Below, piece after piece: positions 36,468 to 45,112 of a DNA stretch of 62,465 nucleotides (the stretch's first letter is position 1; each line of letters opens with the position of its first letter). The notes under the pieces were generated by a model, which saw nothing but the letters and a program-made list of their open reading frames with translations, did not search any database and was not told where the DNA came from. The stretch is from the NCBI GenBank assembly GCA_040394475.1, contig JBEBSD010000033.1, positions 1 through 62,465 of the forward strand. Direction: 5' to 3'. The stretch is from JBEBSD01 sp040394475 (lineage in GTDB: Bacteria; Bacteroidota; Bacteroidia; Cytophagales; Spirosomataceae). The position numbers and the translations under genes are program-made.

Positions 36468-37988
36468 TTAATAGCCTTTGGTTTGCTCCAGCTTTGGATT
36501 CGCCTGCATCTCTCTTAACGGAACGGGAAACAGCAGTTGCGTTTCCGTATAGGTTTTACCGGCGTTACTCGTATATCCTGCAAAGTTGACATAATTACCG
36601 GAATTATCCGCTCTTATCTGCCGGGTTCTGAGCATATCAAACCAGGTTTTATTTTCAAAACACAATTCAAAATAACGCTCGTCCCATACGGCCTTCAGAA
36701 ACGCCTCCTGTGAAGATCCGGTAAATGCCGGGAGCCCGGCCCGGCTCCGGATAGCGTTCAGAGACGCCAGCGCCTGCTCATTGGGGGCCCCGTCTGCCTG
36801 CGATTGCGCCTCGGCATAAAGGAGCAATACCTCGGCATACCGGTAAACCGACCAGTTCAGGCCCGATTGCCCGGCGAAATCGATCGCGTTCTGGTCAAAA
36901 AATTTGTGAACGTAATACCCGTTAAAATCCATAAATGCGAGCTGCGGGGCGCCCGGAGAAAACTTGCTGGGATGGCCTTTGTAGATACTAAAGAAAAACT
37001 GCTTTTCCAGTGCTCTCCTGTCGCCGGGGGCGTAACTTTCTACGAATTTCCTGGTGGGGATGAGGCTGCCGTATTCCAGGTTAAATGCTGACATCCCGGA
37101 CCTGGAAGGAAGCACAACATTCACCATTTCGTTGGTACGTTTGTTAAGGGAAAACTGGGTCTGGAAAATAAACTCGCCCTTGTTATTGCCGGCAGGATTC
37201 CTCAGGTCATTGTAGTCGGCAAACAGGGTGTAACTTCCGGAGTTAATCACCTCCAGGGATCGCCGGGCTGATTCTGCGTAGTAGTGTTTGCCGGCCTGAA
37301 CCGGGTAACCGGCATAGGTCAGATATACTTCGGCCAGTAAGGTTTTAACCGCATTGAGTGAGGCCCTACCGGTCTCATCCCTCAGCGGCAGCGGTGTCTG
37401 TTCGGCCGCAAGTAAATCCGGGATGATGATCTCGTCATAGATTTCCTTCACCGGCGACCTGCTGACCTCCAGTTCGGCGAGTGCTGTCTGCGGAAGCGTA
37501 ATTTTGGGAAGATCCCCGAATATCCGTACCAGGTAAAAATAATACAGGGCGCGCATAAAAAGGACTTCTCCCTGGTAACGCGCAATAAGGGCGGGGTCGA
37601 GCTGGCTGAATTCCGGAAGCTTCTGCAGGGCCAGGTTACATTTGGCAATCCCTGCATATCCTTGCTGCCACCATTCCTGGATGTAGGGTGAACTGGCGCT
37701 GACCGTTAGTTCCTGGAATTCCTTGAAATTACTCTGAGAGTTTTCCGAAGTCGCCTTATCGGTCATGTATTCCAGTAACAGGGCGGTGTTGGTTCCCCAC
37801 CCGGCGGTAGACATGTTAAAGACGGTCGTGTTATCGTAGGCGCTGTTGGTAAAGGCCAGGGCTGATTCCTGGCTGGATAAAACGGCGTCGCTGGTCATTA
37901 CTCCCGAAGGGGCCTCGTCGAGGAAATCATTGCAGGAAGTAACCGACACTATTGAAATTAGGAGCAGAAGTCTGAAAGAAGTCTTCAT
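36468..37988 (-). CDS. RagB/SusD-family nutrient uptake lipoprotein
   Basis: A 506-residue SusD-type lipoprotein with lipobox VTSC (Cys19) and the early segment FLDEAPSGVMTSDAVLSSQE. TPR-like helices (LFMRALYYFYLVRIFGDLPK) and a C-terminal RagB domain (YFELCFENKTWFDMLRTRQI, then LFPVPLREMQANPKLEQ) are complete. The partner SusC gene lies 14 bp upstream and two sulfatase genes follow, so the pair most likely captures a sulfated glycan. Confidence 0.93.
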   Translation of the reverse strand: MKTSFRLLLLISIVSVTSCNDFLDEAPSGVMTSDAVLSSQESALAFTNSAYDNTTVFNMSTAGWGTNTALLLEYMTDKATSENSQSNFKEFQELTVSASSPYIQEWWQQGYAGIAKCNLALQKLPEFSQLDPALIARYQGEVLFMRALYYFYLVRIFGDLPKITLPQTALAELEVSRSPVKEIYDEIIIPDLLAAEQTPLPLRDETGRASLNAVKTLLAEVYLTYAGYPVQAGKHYYAESARRSLEVINSGSYTLFADYNDLRNPAGNNKGEFIFQTQFSLNKRTNEMVNVVLPSRSGMSAFNLEYGSLIPTRKFVESYAPGDRRALEKQFFFSIYKGHPSKFSPGAPQLAFMDFNGYYVHKFFDQNAIDFAGQSGLNWSVYRYAEVLLLYAEAQSQADGAPNEQALASLNAIRSRAGLPAFTGSSQEAFLKAVWDERYFELCFENKTWFDMLRTRQIRADNSGNYVNFAGYTSNAGKTYTETQLLFPVPLREMQANPKLEQTKGY

Positions 37989-38002
37989 GATAACAGGCTT
38001 AA

Positions 38003-41000
38003 TTAAAAGTTTACATTTAATCCCAGGGTGTAGGTCCTCGGTCTGGGATCACCGAAATCATCTATTCCCTGACCGAAAGCGCTGGTATAGGCCGTACTTA
38101 CTTCGGGATCATACCCATTATAGCCCGAGATCAGGAAAAGGTTCTGGGCGCTTACGTACACCTTTAATTTCCCCAGGCCTGTTTTCTGCAGGAACTTGTC
38201 CGGGAAATTATACCCTAGCTGAATATTCTGGCACCGGATGAAAGAACCGTCCTGCATCCAGTGCGTGTCAGGGTACGAGTCATAATAGGTGGTCATCGGA
38301 CGTCGCTGGGCAACCATGGTCTGCTGATTCTCCGGCGTCCATGCGTTCAGTTGACTGCGCGCGCCATTGGCTACCCCTGACCGGTCCTCCCTGTTGTGCA
38401 GCGCCGCATTGACGACGTCATTCCCCTGCACAAAACGCAGGTCAATTGCAAATTCGAGATTCCTGTAAGCCAGTCTGTTGGAAAACCCCATCGTCCAATC
38501 GGGTGATGTACGGCCTATAATGCTGTTGTCGTCATTGTTGATCTTCCCGTCCTGATTAAGATCAGCATATTTCAGGTCACCCGGCAGCCTCCCGTATTCA
38601 GCGGCTTCTTCGGCTTCGGCCGAGCCCCAGGTTCCCAGGCGTGTTTTACCCCATAGCGTGCCTACGGGTTGTCCTACCCTCAGAATCACCAGTTCCCCTT
38701 GTGCGTGGGTAGGACCGGGGAAGATATCCTCGTCGTTGGTACCCAGTCTGAGGATTCTGTTACGGTTTCTAGCAAAAACGACCGACGTTTCCCAGCTGAA
38801 ATTGGCGGTTTGGATTGTACGCGTGTTGACAGACAGTTCAAAACCATGGTTCCGCACGGATCCTATGTTTTTCATCACCGTGTTCAGGCCTGAAGTATAG
38901 GGGATCGGAGCATTCAGCAACAGATCACTGGTGGTTTTGTGGTAGTAATCGAGTGATACATCGATGCGTTGATGGAGCAGTCCGATATCCACACCCACAT
39001 CAAACTGCGTGGTTTTCTCCCATTTCAGATCGGGATTCCCAAAAGAGCTCCGGTAGAGAGCGGAATAAAACTGGTCATTGAAAATCACATTGGACAAACC
39101 CAGATTCTGCGAATAGGCGTAATTGGCTATTTCCTGGTTCCCGGTCTGGCCTACACTTGACCGGAGCTTCAGGTTGCTTACCACCCGGCTGTTTTTGAGA
39201 AAATCCTCGTCAGAGACCCGCCAGGCAAATGCAAAAGAAGGGAAGAATGCGTACCGGTTATTTTTCCCGAATTTGGAAGAGCCATCATAACGGCCCGTGG
39301 CGGTAAAAAGATACTTATCCGCAAGGTTGTAGTTCGCACGGGCAAAATAAGAATTGAGAGACCATCTCCAGTCGCCGGAAGAAGCAGGTAAAACGACGGT
39401 ACCGGCTCCCAGGTTATGCCATTGGTAGAAATCATCGGTAAAGTTCTGGTGGGTTGCCGACAACAGCTCCGCAGAACGCTGTTGCCAGCTCGCTCCGAGC
39501 ATCAGGTTGAGATGGTGGTTTGGATTGAAGTTTTTATTCCAGTTGAAATAGTTCTCATTTTGCCAGTAAAGCTGGTTCTCTGTACTGATTCTCGCAATTC
39601 CACCCTGGTTTTTGCTGTATTGGATCAGGTTTTTTCCGGAATAGTAGTTGTTTTTCTGATCACGGCTGTCGACAGCGAAGGTAGATTTGAATTCCAGGTC
39701 TTTGGTCAGGTGAAAATTGGCATAAATATCCGCTACCACCTGCGTGTTGCTGGTTTGATTCACCATTTCTTCCAGGTATCTCGCCGGAGTGTCCTGCACC
39801 GCCCCGGGGAAGTCCCGGTTGCTTCCCCAGGTGCCGTCGGGATATTTTACAGGAATGATGGGGAGAGCTTCCTGGGTAAGCCGTTTAATCTGATAATGGG
39901 TATAATGGTCATTCCCTTTGTTGTAATTAAAGGAAATATTGGCGCCGGCGCTGAGCCAGCTTCTTAATTGCGTATCGGCATTGAATCTTCCGGTGTAACG
40001 GTTGAGATAACTTTTCCTGATCAGCGCGTCCCGGTGAAGATAACCCAGGTAGGCGCTGTAGGTGGTTTTTTCATTTCCTCCCCTGATGCCTATCTGGTGG
40101 TTCTGAGTAAGGGCAGTCCGGTAAGTCTCCTCCTGCCAGTCGGTGTCGTATAACGGCTGCCCGGCAGCATCAAACAGTTTGGGCAGGCTCGCCGTGGGCA
40201 CCTTTTCGTATTTTCCTGCGGCAAATCCGTCCGGGTCATATTTAGCAGCATTGTCTAACGTTGTGTTATAAACCTGCCACCATTCGGAACTGTTTAACAG
40301 ATCAAGTTTTTTGGCAAGTCGTCCGGTCGACACGTACCCGTCGTACGTGATAATAGCCTTATCGGTATTGATGCCTCTTTTGGTTGTAATCAGTATTACC
40401 CCGTTTGCACCGCGGGCGCCGTAGATGGCAGTGGCCGAGGCGTCTTTCAGAATTTCCAGCGAGGCGATCTCGTTGGGATTGACCAGGTTGATATCAGCCA
40501 CTCCGATAACGCCGTCGATGACATAAAGCGGATCGTTGGATGAATTAATAGAGTTATCTCCCCGGATCCGGATCCGCACCCTACCGTCCGGAGTGCCGCC
40601 GTTTTCGAAAACTTCCACACCGGCTGCTTTTGCACTCAGCGCCTGGCCGATATTAACCACCGGTTTATCAAGAAGCCGTTCCGCTTTCACAACGGAAATA
40701 GCGCCGGTAAGATCACTCTTTTTCTGAACGCCATAACCTACAACCACTAGTTCATCGAGATTTCGGGTGTCGCTTTTAAGAATCACATCCAGCTGAATGC
40801 GGTTTTCAGGTGAAATTTCCTGGGAAAGGTACCCGACAAACGAAAATACGATAACCGCGTTTTTTGCCGGAAGGCTGATTTCATAATTCCCTTCTGCATC
40901 ACTCGAAGTCCCGGATTGCGTCCCTTTGACAACCACGTTGACACCGGGCAATCCTTCCCCCTTTTCATCGGTGACTCTCCCCTTTATACGTAACTCACCG

Positions 41001-41395
41001 GCATCCGACTTACCCGTATTATTCGGGGACGAATTGACCGGCAGGCTCCCTTTGTTTGCAGGTTCGACGATGATACTCTGGCCCACGACTGAAAAGGAAA
41101 GCCCGCGCGGCTTCAATACGGTTTCAAGTACCTGGTTAAGCGGCAACCCGTTGGTTTTCAACGATACGTTTTCTGAGTGCGCCACCAGGTTCTGCGAGAA
41201 GCCGATTTTAATTCCGGACGCCTCGCTGAGCTTAACCAGGACCGTTCCCAAAGGAACTTTCGTGAACGTCAGGTCAATTTTCTGATGGAGAGCGGGTTGT
41301 GAAAACACAGACGAATACAGCAATGCAAGCAATACCGTAAAAAACCACGAGCGCTTGTATATTCCTGGAATGGTGAAATTAGATTTTTTTTTCAT
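38003..41395 (-). CDS. SusC/RagA-family TonB-linked outer-membrane protein with STN domain
   Basis: A 1130-residue SusC protein: signal peptide (WFFTVLLALLYSSVFSQ), STN domain (residues ~38-112, LGTVLVKLSEASGIKIGFSQ), carboxypeptidase-regulatory-like domain (IKGRVTDEKGEGLPGVNVVV), TonB-box-like stretch (LDELVVVGYGVQKKSD), plug signature ASATAIYGARGANGVILIT and a barrel ending in RTYTLGLNVNF. The STN domain and the adjacent FecR gene (118 bp upstream) mark it as both transporter and signal input for the second ECF-sigma locus. The 118-bp gap, longer than in the first locus, may hold a promoter used by the ECF factor. Confidence 0.94.
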   Translation of the reverse strand: MKKKSNFTIPGIYKRSWFFTVLLALLYSSVFSQPALHQKIDLTFTKVPLGTVLVKLSEASGIKIGFSQNLVAHSENVSLKTNGLPLNQVLETVLKPRGLSFSVVGQSIIVEPANKGSLPVNSSPNNTGKSDAGELRIKGRVTDEKGEGLPGVNVVVKGTQSGTSSDAEGNYEISLPAKNAVIVFSFVGYLSQEISPENRIQLDVILKSDTRNLDELVVVGYGVQKKSDLTGAISVVKAERLLDKPVVNIGQALSAKAAGVEVFENGGTPDGRVRIRIRGDNSINSSNDPLYVIDGVIGVADINLVNPNEIASLEILKDASATAIYGARGANGVILITTKRGINTDKAIITYDGYVSTGRLAKKLDLLNSSEWWQVYNTTLDNAAKYDPDGFAAGKYEKVPTASLPKLFDAAGQPLYDTDWQEETYRTALTQNHQIGIRGGNEKTTYSAYLGYLHRDALIRKSYLNRYTGRFNADTQLRSWLSAGANISFNYNKGNDHYTHYQIKRLTQEALPIIPVKYPDGTWGSNRDFPGAVQDTPARYLEEMVNQTSNTQVVADIYANFHLTKDLEFKSTFAVDSRDQKNNYYSGKNLIQYSKNQGGIARISTENQLYWQNENYFNWNKNFNPNHHLNLMLGASWQQRSAELLSATHQNFTDDFYQWHNLGAGTVVLPASSGDWRWSLNSYFARANYNLADKYLFTATGRYDGSSKFGKNNRYAFFPSFAFAWRVSDEDFLKNSRVVSNLKLRSSVGQTGNQEIANYAYSQNLGLSNVIFNDQFYSALYRSSFGNPDLKWEKTTQFDVGVDIGLLHQRIDVSLDYYHKTTSDLLLNAPIPYTSGLNTVMKNIGSVRNHGFELSVNTRTIQTANFSWETSVVFARNRNRILRLGTNDEDIFPGPTHAQGELVILRVGQPVGTLWGKTRLGTWGSAEAEEAAEYGRLPGDLKYADLNQDGKINNDDNSIIGRTSPDWTMGFSNRLAYRNLEFAIDLRFVQGNDVVNAALHNREDRSGVANGARSQLNAWTPENQQTMVAQRRPMTTYYDSYPDTHWMQDGSFIRCQNIQLGYNFPDKFLQKTGLGKLKVYVSAQNLFLISGYNGYDPEVSTAYTSAFGQGIDDFGDPRPRTYTLGLNVNF

Positions 41396-41513
41396 AATTG
41401 GACGGACGTATAAATAAAAGCATTCGGACGATCAATACAGGTTGATCTTTGATAAGTGACTATAAGTGTTGGTCGGTAAGCGGCGGCCCTGCCCGCGCTT
41501 CGGGTATTTTCGG

Positions 41514-42545
41514 TTAGCGGCATCCCGGGCCCGTTAGCTGGTAACCATTGGCGTCTTTTTTTATTTTTCCCTGGACAAGTTTTTCGATAATGAGCAGCAC
41601 ATCGTCAACCGGCTCGTCACCGAATTCAAAGTAGACCTGACAACTTTCAAACTGCTTTCCCGCCCGGATCGTAATGCCATACTTGTTTTGCAGCAGTGAG
41701 AGCACCTCCGGCAGCGGTGTATTGCGAAAAATCAACTTTCCATTCCGCCATGCCAGCTGTTCCGTAACATCCGGAAGGAAAAAAGTTTCCATTTGATCCG
41801 TTTTTCTGCTGTAAACGACCTGCTGGCTGGCCTCAAGCAAAACGACGGGGGAAAGGCCGGCTGAATTTTTCCGGGAAACCCCTACTTTCCCGCTCAGCAC
41901 CGATACCACTACGTTTTCAAAAGAAGGATAGGCCTTCACATTGAATTTGGTTCCAAGCACTTTTGTTGAAACCCCGTTGCTCCGGATAATAAACGGATGC
42001 TTATCCCGGTGCGCTACTTCAAAATAGGCCTCGCCGGTCAGGAAAACCTCTCTTATGGTATCCCGGAATTCTTCAGGGAACCGCAAAATACTTCCCGAAT
42101 TAAGCCAGATGTCCGACCCGTCCGGCAAGGTTACTTTCCGGTTGGCATTGTTTCCGGCATTTACATACCTCCATGAAAGCCGGATAGTGCTGTCTTCACG
42201 GTGCTGCAGGTACCGGAAAGCCAGGAACCCAAATGCAAAAATGACAGCAACGGATGCGGCTATTTTCCAGGAAACCGTTATCCCTGGCTGCGACAGCTTC
42301 TTTAAACGGTCACGTTGAATGTGGTCCATTAACTGGTCAAACCTGTGCTGCTGCAGAAGGTTTTCTCCTTCAGGAGATTGGTCCTCCTGCTGCTGCCATT
42401 CTTTCTCCATCAGGTTGAAATACCAGTCGAGAATTTTCCGGTCTGCTCGCCGCAGTCGGCGACGGTATTTGGGAGGAAGGAATTTCAAGCGGCTGGTGAT
42501 TAAGTTTATACGGAATAAGAGTACAAAAACGGGGCGCACCCCCAA
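41514..42545 (-). CDS. FecR-family anti-sigma factor
   Basis: A FecR-like regulator of up to 343 residues: a cytoplasmic N-terminal region, one membrane helix (SWKIAASVAVIFAFGFLAFRYL), a periplasmic FecR domain (VTLPDGSDIWLNSGSILRFP, REVFLTGEAYFEVAHRD) and a C-terminal DUF4974 domain (PLPEVLSLLQNKYGITIRAG). The start is uncertain: the frame opens with TTG, the first in-frame ATG comes only about 45 residues in, and the segment between is unusually basic. Another non-ATG start or a diverged sigma-binding helix would explain this. The sigma gene lies 76 bp upstream and SusC 118 bp downstream. Confidence 0.88.
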   Translation of the reverse strand: MGVRPVFVLLFRINLITSRLKFLPPKYRRRLRRADRKILDWYFNLMEKEWQQQEDQSPEGENLLQQHRFDQLMDHIQRDRLKKLSQPGITVSWKIAASVAVIFAFGFLAFRYLQHREDSTIRLSWRYVNAGNNANRKVTLPDGSDIWLNSGSILRFPEEFRDTIREVFLTGEAYFEVAHRDKHPFIIRSNGVSTKVLGTKFNVKAYPSFENVVVSVLSGKVGVSRKNSAGLSPVVLLEASQQVVYSRKTDQMETFFLPDVTEQLAWRNGKLIFRNTPLPEVLSLLQNKYGITIRAGKQFESCQVYFEFGDEPVDDVLLIIEKLVQGKIKKDANGYQLTGPGCR

Positions 42546-42621
42546 AAAAGAAATTATTTTTTTTACTTGCTGCTTTTCACAGGCCTCAGCGGCCGGCGCC
42601 GCCCCCCTGAAAAGGACACGG

Positions 42622-43194
42622 CTAAAGCAATAGGATTAACATCGAGAAAAATACTTCCAGTGAGGTTCTCAGCCGTCTCAAGGCAATCGTGAGTTGATTT
42701 TCAACGGTCTTTGGAGAGATATTGAGCTGTTCGGCAATTTCATGGTTAGAAAGGTACTGTTCGCGGCTCAGCAGAAAAATCTGCCGGCATTTTTTGGGGA
42801 GGGCGGCGACAGTTTCTGACAAAATCCCGAGGATGTCCTTTTCGTGAAGTGAATTCAGGGCCGGAGATTCCGTAGAAAGGCTTTCGGCAAGGGAGGCTGC
42901 ATCGATAACGGCCTTGCGCATTTTAACCGCCTTGTAAACGGCATGGCGGACTGAAGTAAACAGGTATGGCGGAAGTGACGCAATGGAATGCACCCTCCTT
43001 TTCACCCACAGCTGGTAAAAAACGTCCTGAATTAAATCCTGACAAACGGCCGGATCACGAAGCAGGTTAAAAGCCAGCGTGTAAAGCTTCTTCCAGTATC
43101 GTTCATAAATGAGCTCAAAGGCCTTTTCATCGTCATTTTTTAGCAATTGCACCAATTCCTGGTCCGACTTGTTGCTATAGCTTTCATCTGGCAT
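42622..43194 (-). CDS. ECF RNA polymerase sigma factor (FecI-like, Bacteroidota type)
   Basis: A 190-residue ECF factor. Region 2 appears as FNLLRDPAVCQDLIQDVFYQ and region 4 as LPKKCRQIFLLSREQYLSNH with the helix EIAEQLNISPKTVENQL. It heads the sulfatase locus, with the FecR gene 76 bp downstream. A minus-strand TAGCTTTG at 43279-43286 fits the -7 box about 85 bp before the start codon. It is clearly distinct from the first sigma factor, so the two loci are expected to respond to different substrates. Confidence 0.92.
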   Translation of the reverse strand: MPDESYSNKSDQELVQLLKNDDEKAFELIYERYWKKLYTLAFNLLRDPAVCQDLIQDVFYQLWVKRRVHSIASLPPYLFTSVRHAVYKAVKMRKAVIDAASLAESLSTESPALNSLHEKDILGILSETVAALPKKCRQIFLLSREQYLSNHEIAEQLNISPKTVENQLTIALRRLRTSLEVFFSMLILLL

Positions 43195-43651
43195 ACCCCA
43201 ACAGCTTACATAAGGATCATTAAAACGCTCCGGTCAACGATTTCAGTTACTAGTTCAGACTTCTTTATAGTCAGGGGGCAAAGCTACAAAATATTAATAT
43301 ACTAAACATATAGATTTTGTATTCTAATAATAAATCAGTCTGTAAAGCAAGATCGGGAAAAGAGTTATCAAGTTGTTTTTACTGTCTGCCGGAGCTTATA
43401 CTATTTGTTCCAGGAATCATTTTTAGCAGAATCAGATCGTGCAGGATCCGGCTGTTACAACTAAACAAACCTCAACGGAATCATTGCATACAGGGAGCCG
43501 CTAGCCGGTTTGCGCGTAAGAACCGCAACGGCGGCCGCTCCCTGCGTTTATAGGGGCCAAAATCGGCTATTTAATGTAAACTGTTGGTTTTACCGGTCAC
43601 ACCATTGGTCCTGAAAGAAAACAAGTTTCACCCAAAACCATACAGCTGCTT
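43195..43651. other. 457-bp divergent spacer
   Basis: This gene-free stretch separates the leftward sigma gene from a rightward lipoprotein gene. It holds the sigma gene's candidate -7 box near its left side and AT-rich sequence around 43290-43330. No credible small gene or RNA structure is visible in the rest. Confidence 0.5.
43279..43286 (-). promoter_or_regulatory. candidate -7 element for the second ECF sigma gene
   Basis: TAGCTTTG on the minus strand fits TAnnTTTG exactly, with AT-rich sequence upstream; no clean -33 TTTG at 19-21 bp. Confidence 0.35.
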
Positions 43652-44203
43652 ATGGAGAAGCTGAAATTTATTGTAATCGCTGCCTGCTTTTTCACGCTGC
43701 CCTTTGGCTGTAAGCGTGACAGTACCCTCTCCGACCGAAACCCCATTGAGGTTTCCCTGAAGATCGTGACCGTTTCCCGGGACCCGACTGATGTTGTCAG
43801 CAGCGGAGGCAATTTCATTTTCAGTCTTGAGCTCTTCAACGCTTCCGAACAGCGCTGGCTCGTTAGCCATGGGAGTATTGTTACTTCGGGATTTACCAAA
43901 CTATACAGGAAGCTGAGCAATGGTGCAGACAGCCTTGTCGGAAGTGCTCATAATCTGGCTACCTGTTCCTTTCAGAGTGGTGTTGTTATCGAGCCCAAAC
44001 AGCGTCTCCGCTACGATATTCCGTGGGTTGCCGATCCGTCACTGACCGCTACGCCTTCCTGCAACATACAACCGGAGGCTAACTCACCGCTGCCGGTGGG
44101 CCGCTACTTTACCAAAATGGACGGGTTTATCGAGGCTTTAAAGGGCGAAGAAGCAGTCCGGATTCCCATGACCGGGCATAATGTGGATTTTGAAGTAAAA
44201 TAG
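43652..44203 (+). CDS. hypothetical exported protein, probable lipoprotein
   Basis: A 183-residue protein I do not recognise. The leader (LKFIVIAACFFTLPFGC, Cys20) looks like a lipoprotein signal, although the lipobox PFGC is imperfect. The mature part is predicted beta-rich (NFIFSLELFNASEQRWLVSH, LRYDIPWVADPSLT) and reads like a single Ig-like or transthyretin-like sandwich. It lies alone between the divergent sigma gene and a convergent T9SS gene. No function can be given. Confidence 0.65.
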   Translation: MEKLKFIVIAACFFTLPFGCKRDSTLSDRNPIEVSLKIVTVSRDPTDVVSSGGNFIFSLELFNASEQRWLVSHGSIVTSGFTKLYRKLSNGADSLVGSAHNLATCSFQSGVVIEPKQRLRYDIPWVADPSLTATPSCNIQPEANSPLPVGRYFTKMDGFIEALKGEEAVRIPMTGHNVDFEVK

Positions 44204-44229
44204 CTACGGCAGAAACAGTTCCCGTTTTC

Positions 44230-44268
44230 CTGACAGAAGCCCTTTCAGCAGTCTGTACCACCTGTCAG
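44230..44268. terminator. inverted repeat between convergent genes
   Basis: CTGACAG (44230-44236) pairs with CTGTCAG (44262-44268) around a long loop in the short spacer between two convergent genes. It is a possible shared terminator without a T run. Confidence 0.3.
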
Positions 44269-44290
44269 AGGTATCTTCGCTGAAATACGC

Positions 44291-45013
44291 CTATTCAACC
44301 ACAAGCTTCTTTACCGTTACTTTTCCCTCCTCGAGGACCTGTACCATGTAGACGCCCGGGAGCCACGCACTGACGTCGAGCGCCGCGCTGCCGGTAACGA
44401 CCGCCGTTGTCAAGCCCCTTCCCAACAGGTTGCTGACCTGCACGTAGCCCGTCCGGTTACCCGGTAGTACGACGGTTGCTTTTTTCAGGGCCGGGTTAGG
44501 GTACAGCTGTATTTCCTCCTGTCCGCCGGCCTCAACGCGTACGGCTTCGATAGCTCCACCGGGAAGGATACGTTCATCCTCCGGACTGACGACATTGTTT
44601 TCGGGATCGAAGCCGCCATAAAGCTGCGTCTCGGGCACGAGCACGAAGGCTTTGTCCCGGTCAGTGGTTTCTTCGTTATTGCGATTTATTTCGGCTGCTT
44701 TATAGAGCGGCAGGTACGTGCCTTTGGCGACGTATATTTTCAGCGGGTTGCCGGCGTCCCAGGAAGCGCCTGCGCCATCAGTCCCCCACTCCTCCCCGGC
44801 CCATTTCAGGGCATCCGCAAGTTCGGGAATGGCATTGTCCCAGCTATCGCCCGTGGGGCTATGGCTGGGTACATCCTTTTTTGCGATGTCCACGTAGAGG
44901 ATATTTCCGGCGCCGGGAGTGATCTGCGCCACGCCGGCAACGCTCAGCAAATAAAAGGAGAGCAGCAGGGCGAGGGGCCGTACGGGATTTTTCGAAGTAG
45001 ATCGTTGGGTCAT
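44291..45013 (-). CDS. shortened T9SS-secreted protein (beta-helix family start fused to a sorting domain)
   Basis: A 240-residue protein with a signal peptide (LALLLSFYLLSVAGVAQ). Residues ~38-150 match the opening of large Bacteroidota beta-helix surface proteins (SPTGDSWDNAIPELADALKW, KIYVAKGTYLPLYK, DKAFVLVPETQLYGGFDPEN). In that family several hundred residues of right-handed beta-helix normally follow. Here the sequence jumps after ERILPGG to a type A T9SS sorting domain (IQLYPNPALKKATVVLPG, WLPGVYMVQVL). The frame is open throughout, so the internal part was lost cleanly or this is a naturally short form. It may still be secreted. A TTTTGTCYA direct repeat lies ~66 bp before the start. 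Confidence 0.7.
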   Translation of the reverse strand: MTQRSTSKNPVRPLALLLSFYLLSVAGVAQITPGAGNILYVDIAKKDVPSHSPTGDSWDNAIPELADALKWAGEEWGTDGAGASWDAGNPLKIYVAKGTYLPLYKAAEINRNNEETTDRDKAFVLVPETQLYGGFDPENNVVSPEDERILPGGAIEAVRVEAGGQEEIQLYPNPALKKATVVLPGNRTGYVQVSNLLGRGLTTAVVTGSAALDVSAWLPGVYMVQVLEEGKVTVKKLVVE

Positions 45014-45078
45014 TGGCGTCGAAGTTTTTAACCGGCTACAATATCAGGATTATCGTGCCAGGCGCCAAGAAACGGACG

Positions 45079-45099
45079 TGGACAAAACCGTAGACAAAA
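45079..45099 (-). promoter_or_regulatory. direct repeat TTTTGTCYA, 12-bp period (copy 1)
   Basis: On the minus strand TTTTGTCTA and TTTTGTCCA follow each other with a 12-bp period, ending 66 bp before the start codon of the shortened T9SS gene. The same arrangement occurs before the partial gene at the right edge of the window, which argues for a regulator-binding site. Confidence 0.5.
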
Positions 45100-45112
45100 T
45101 AAAAAAACGGCC

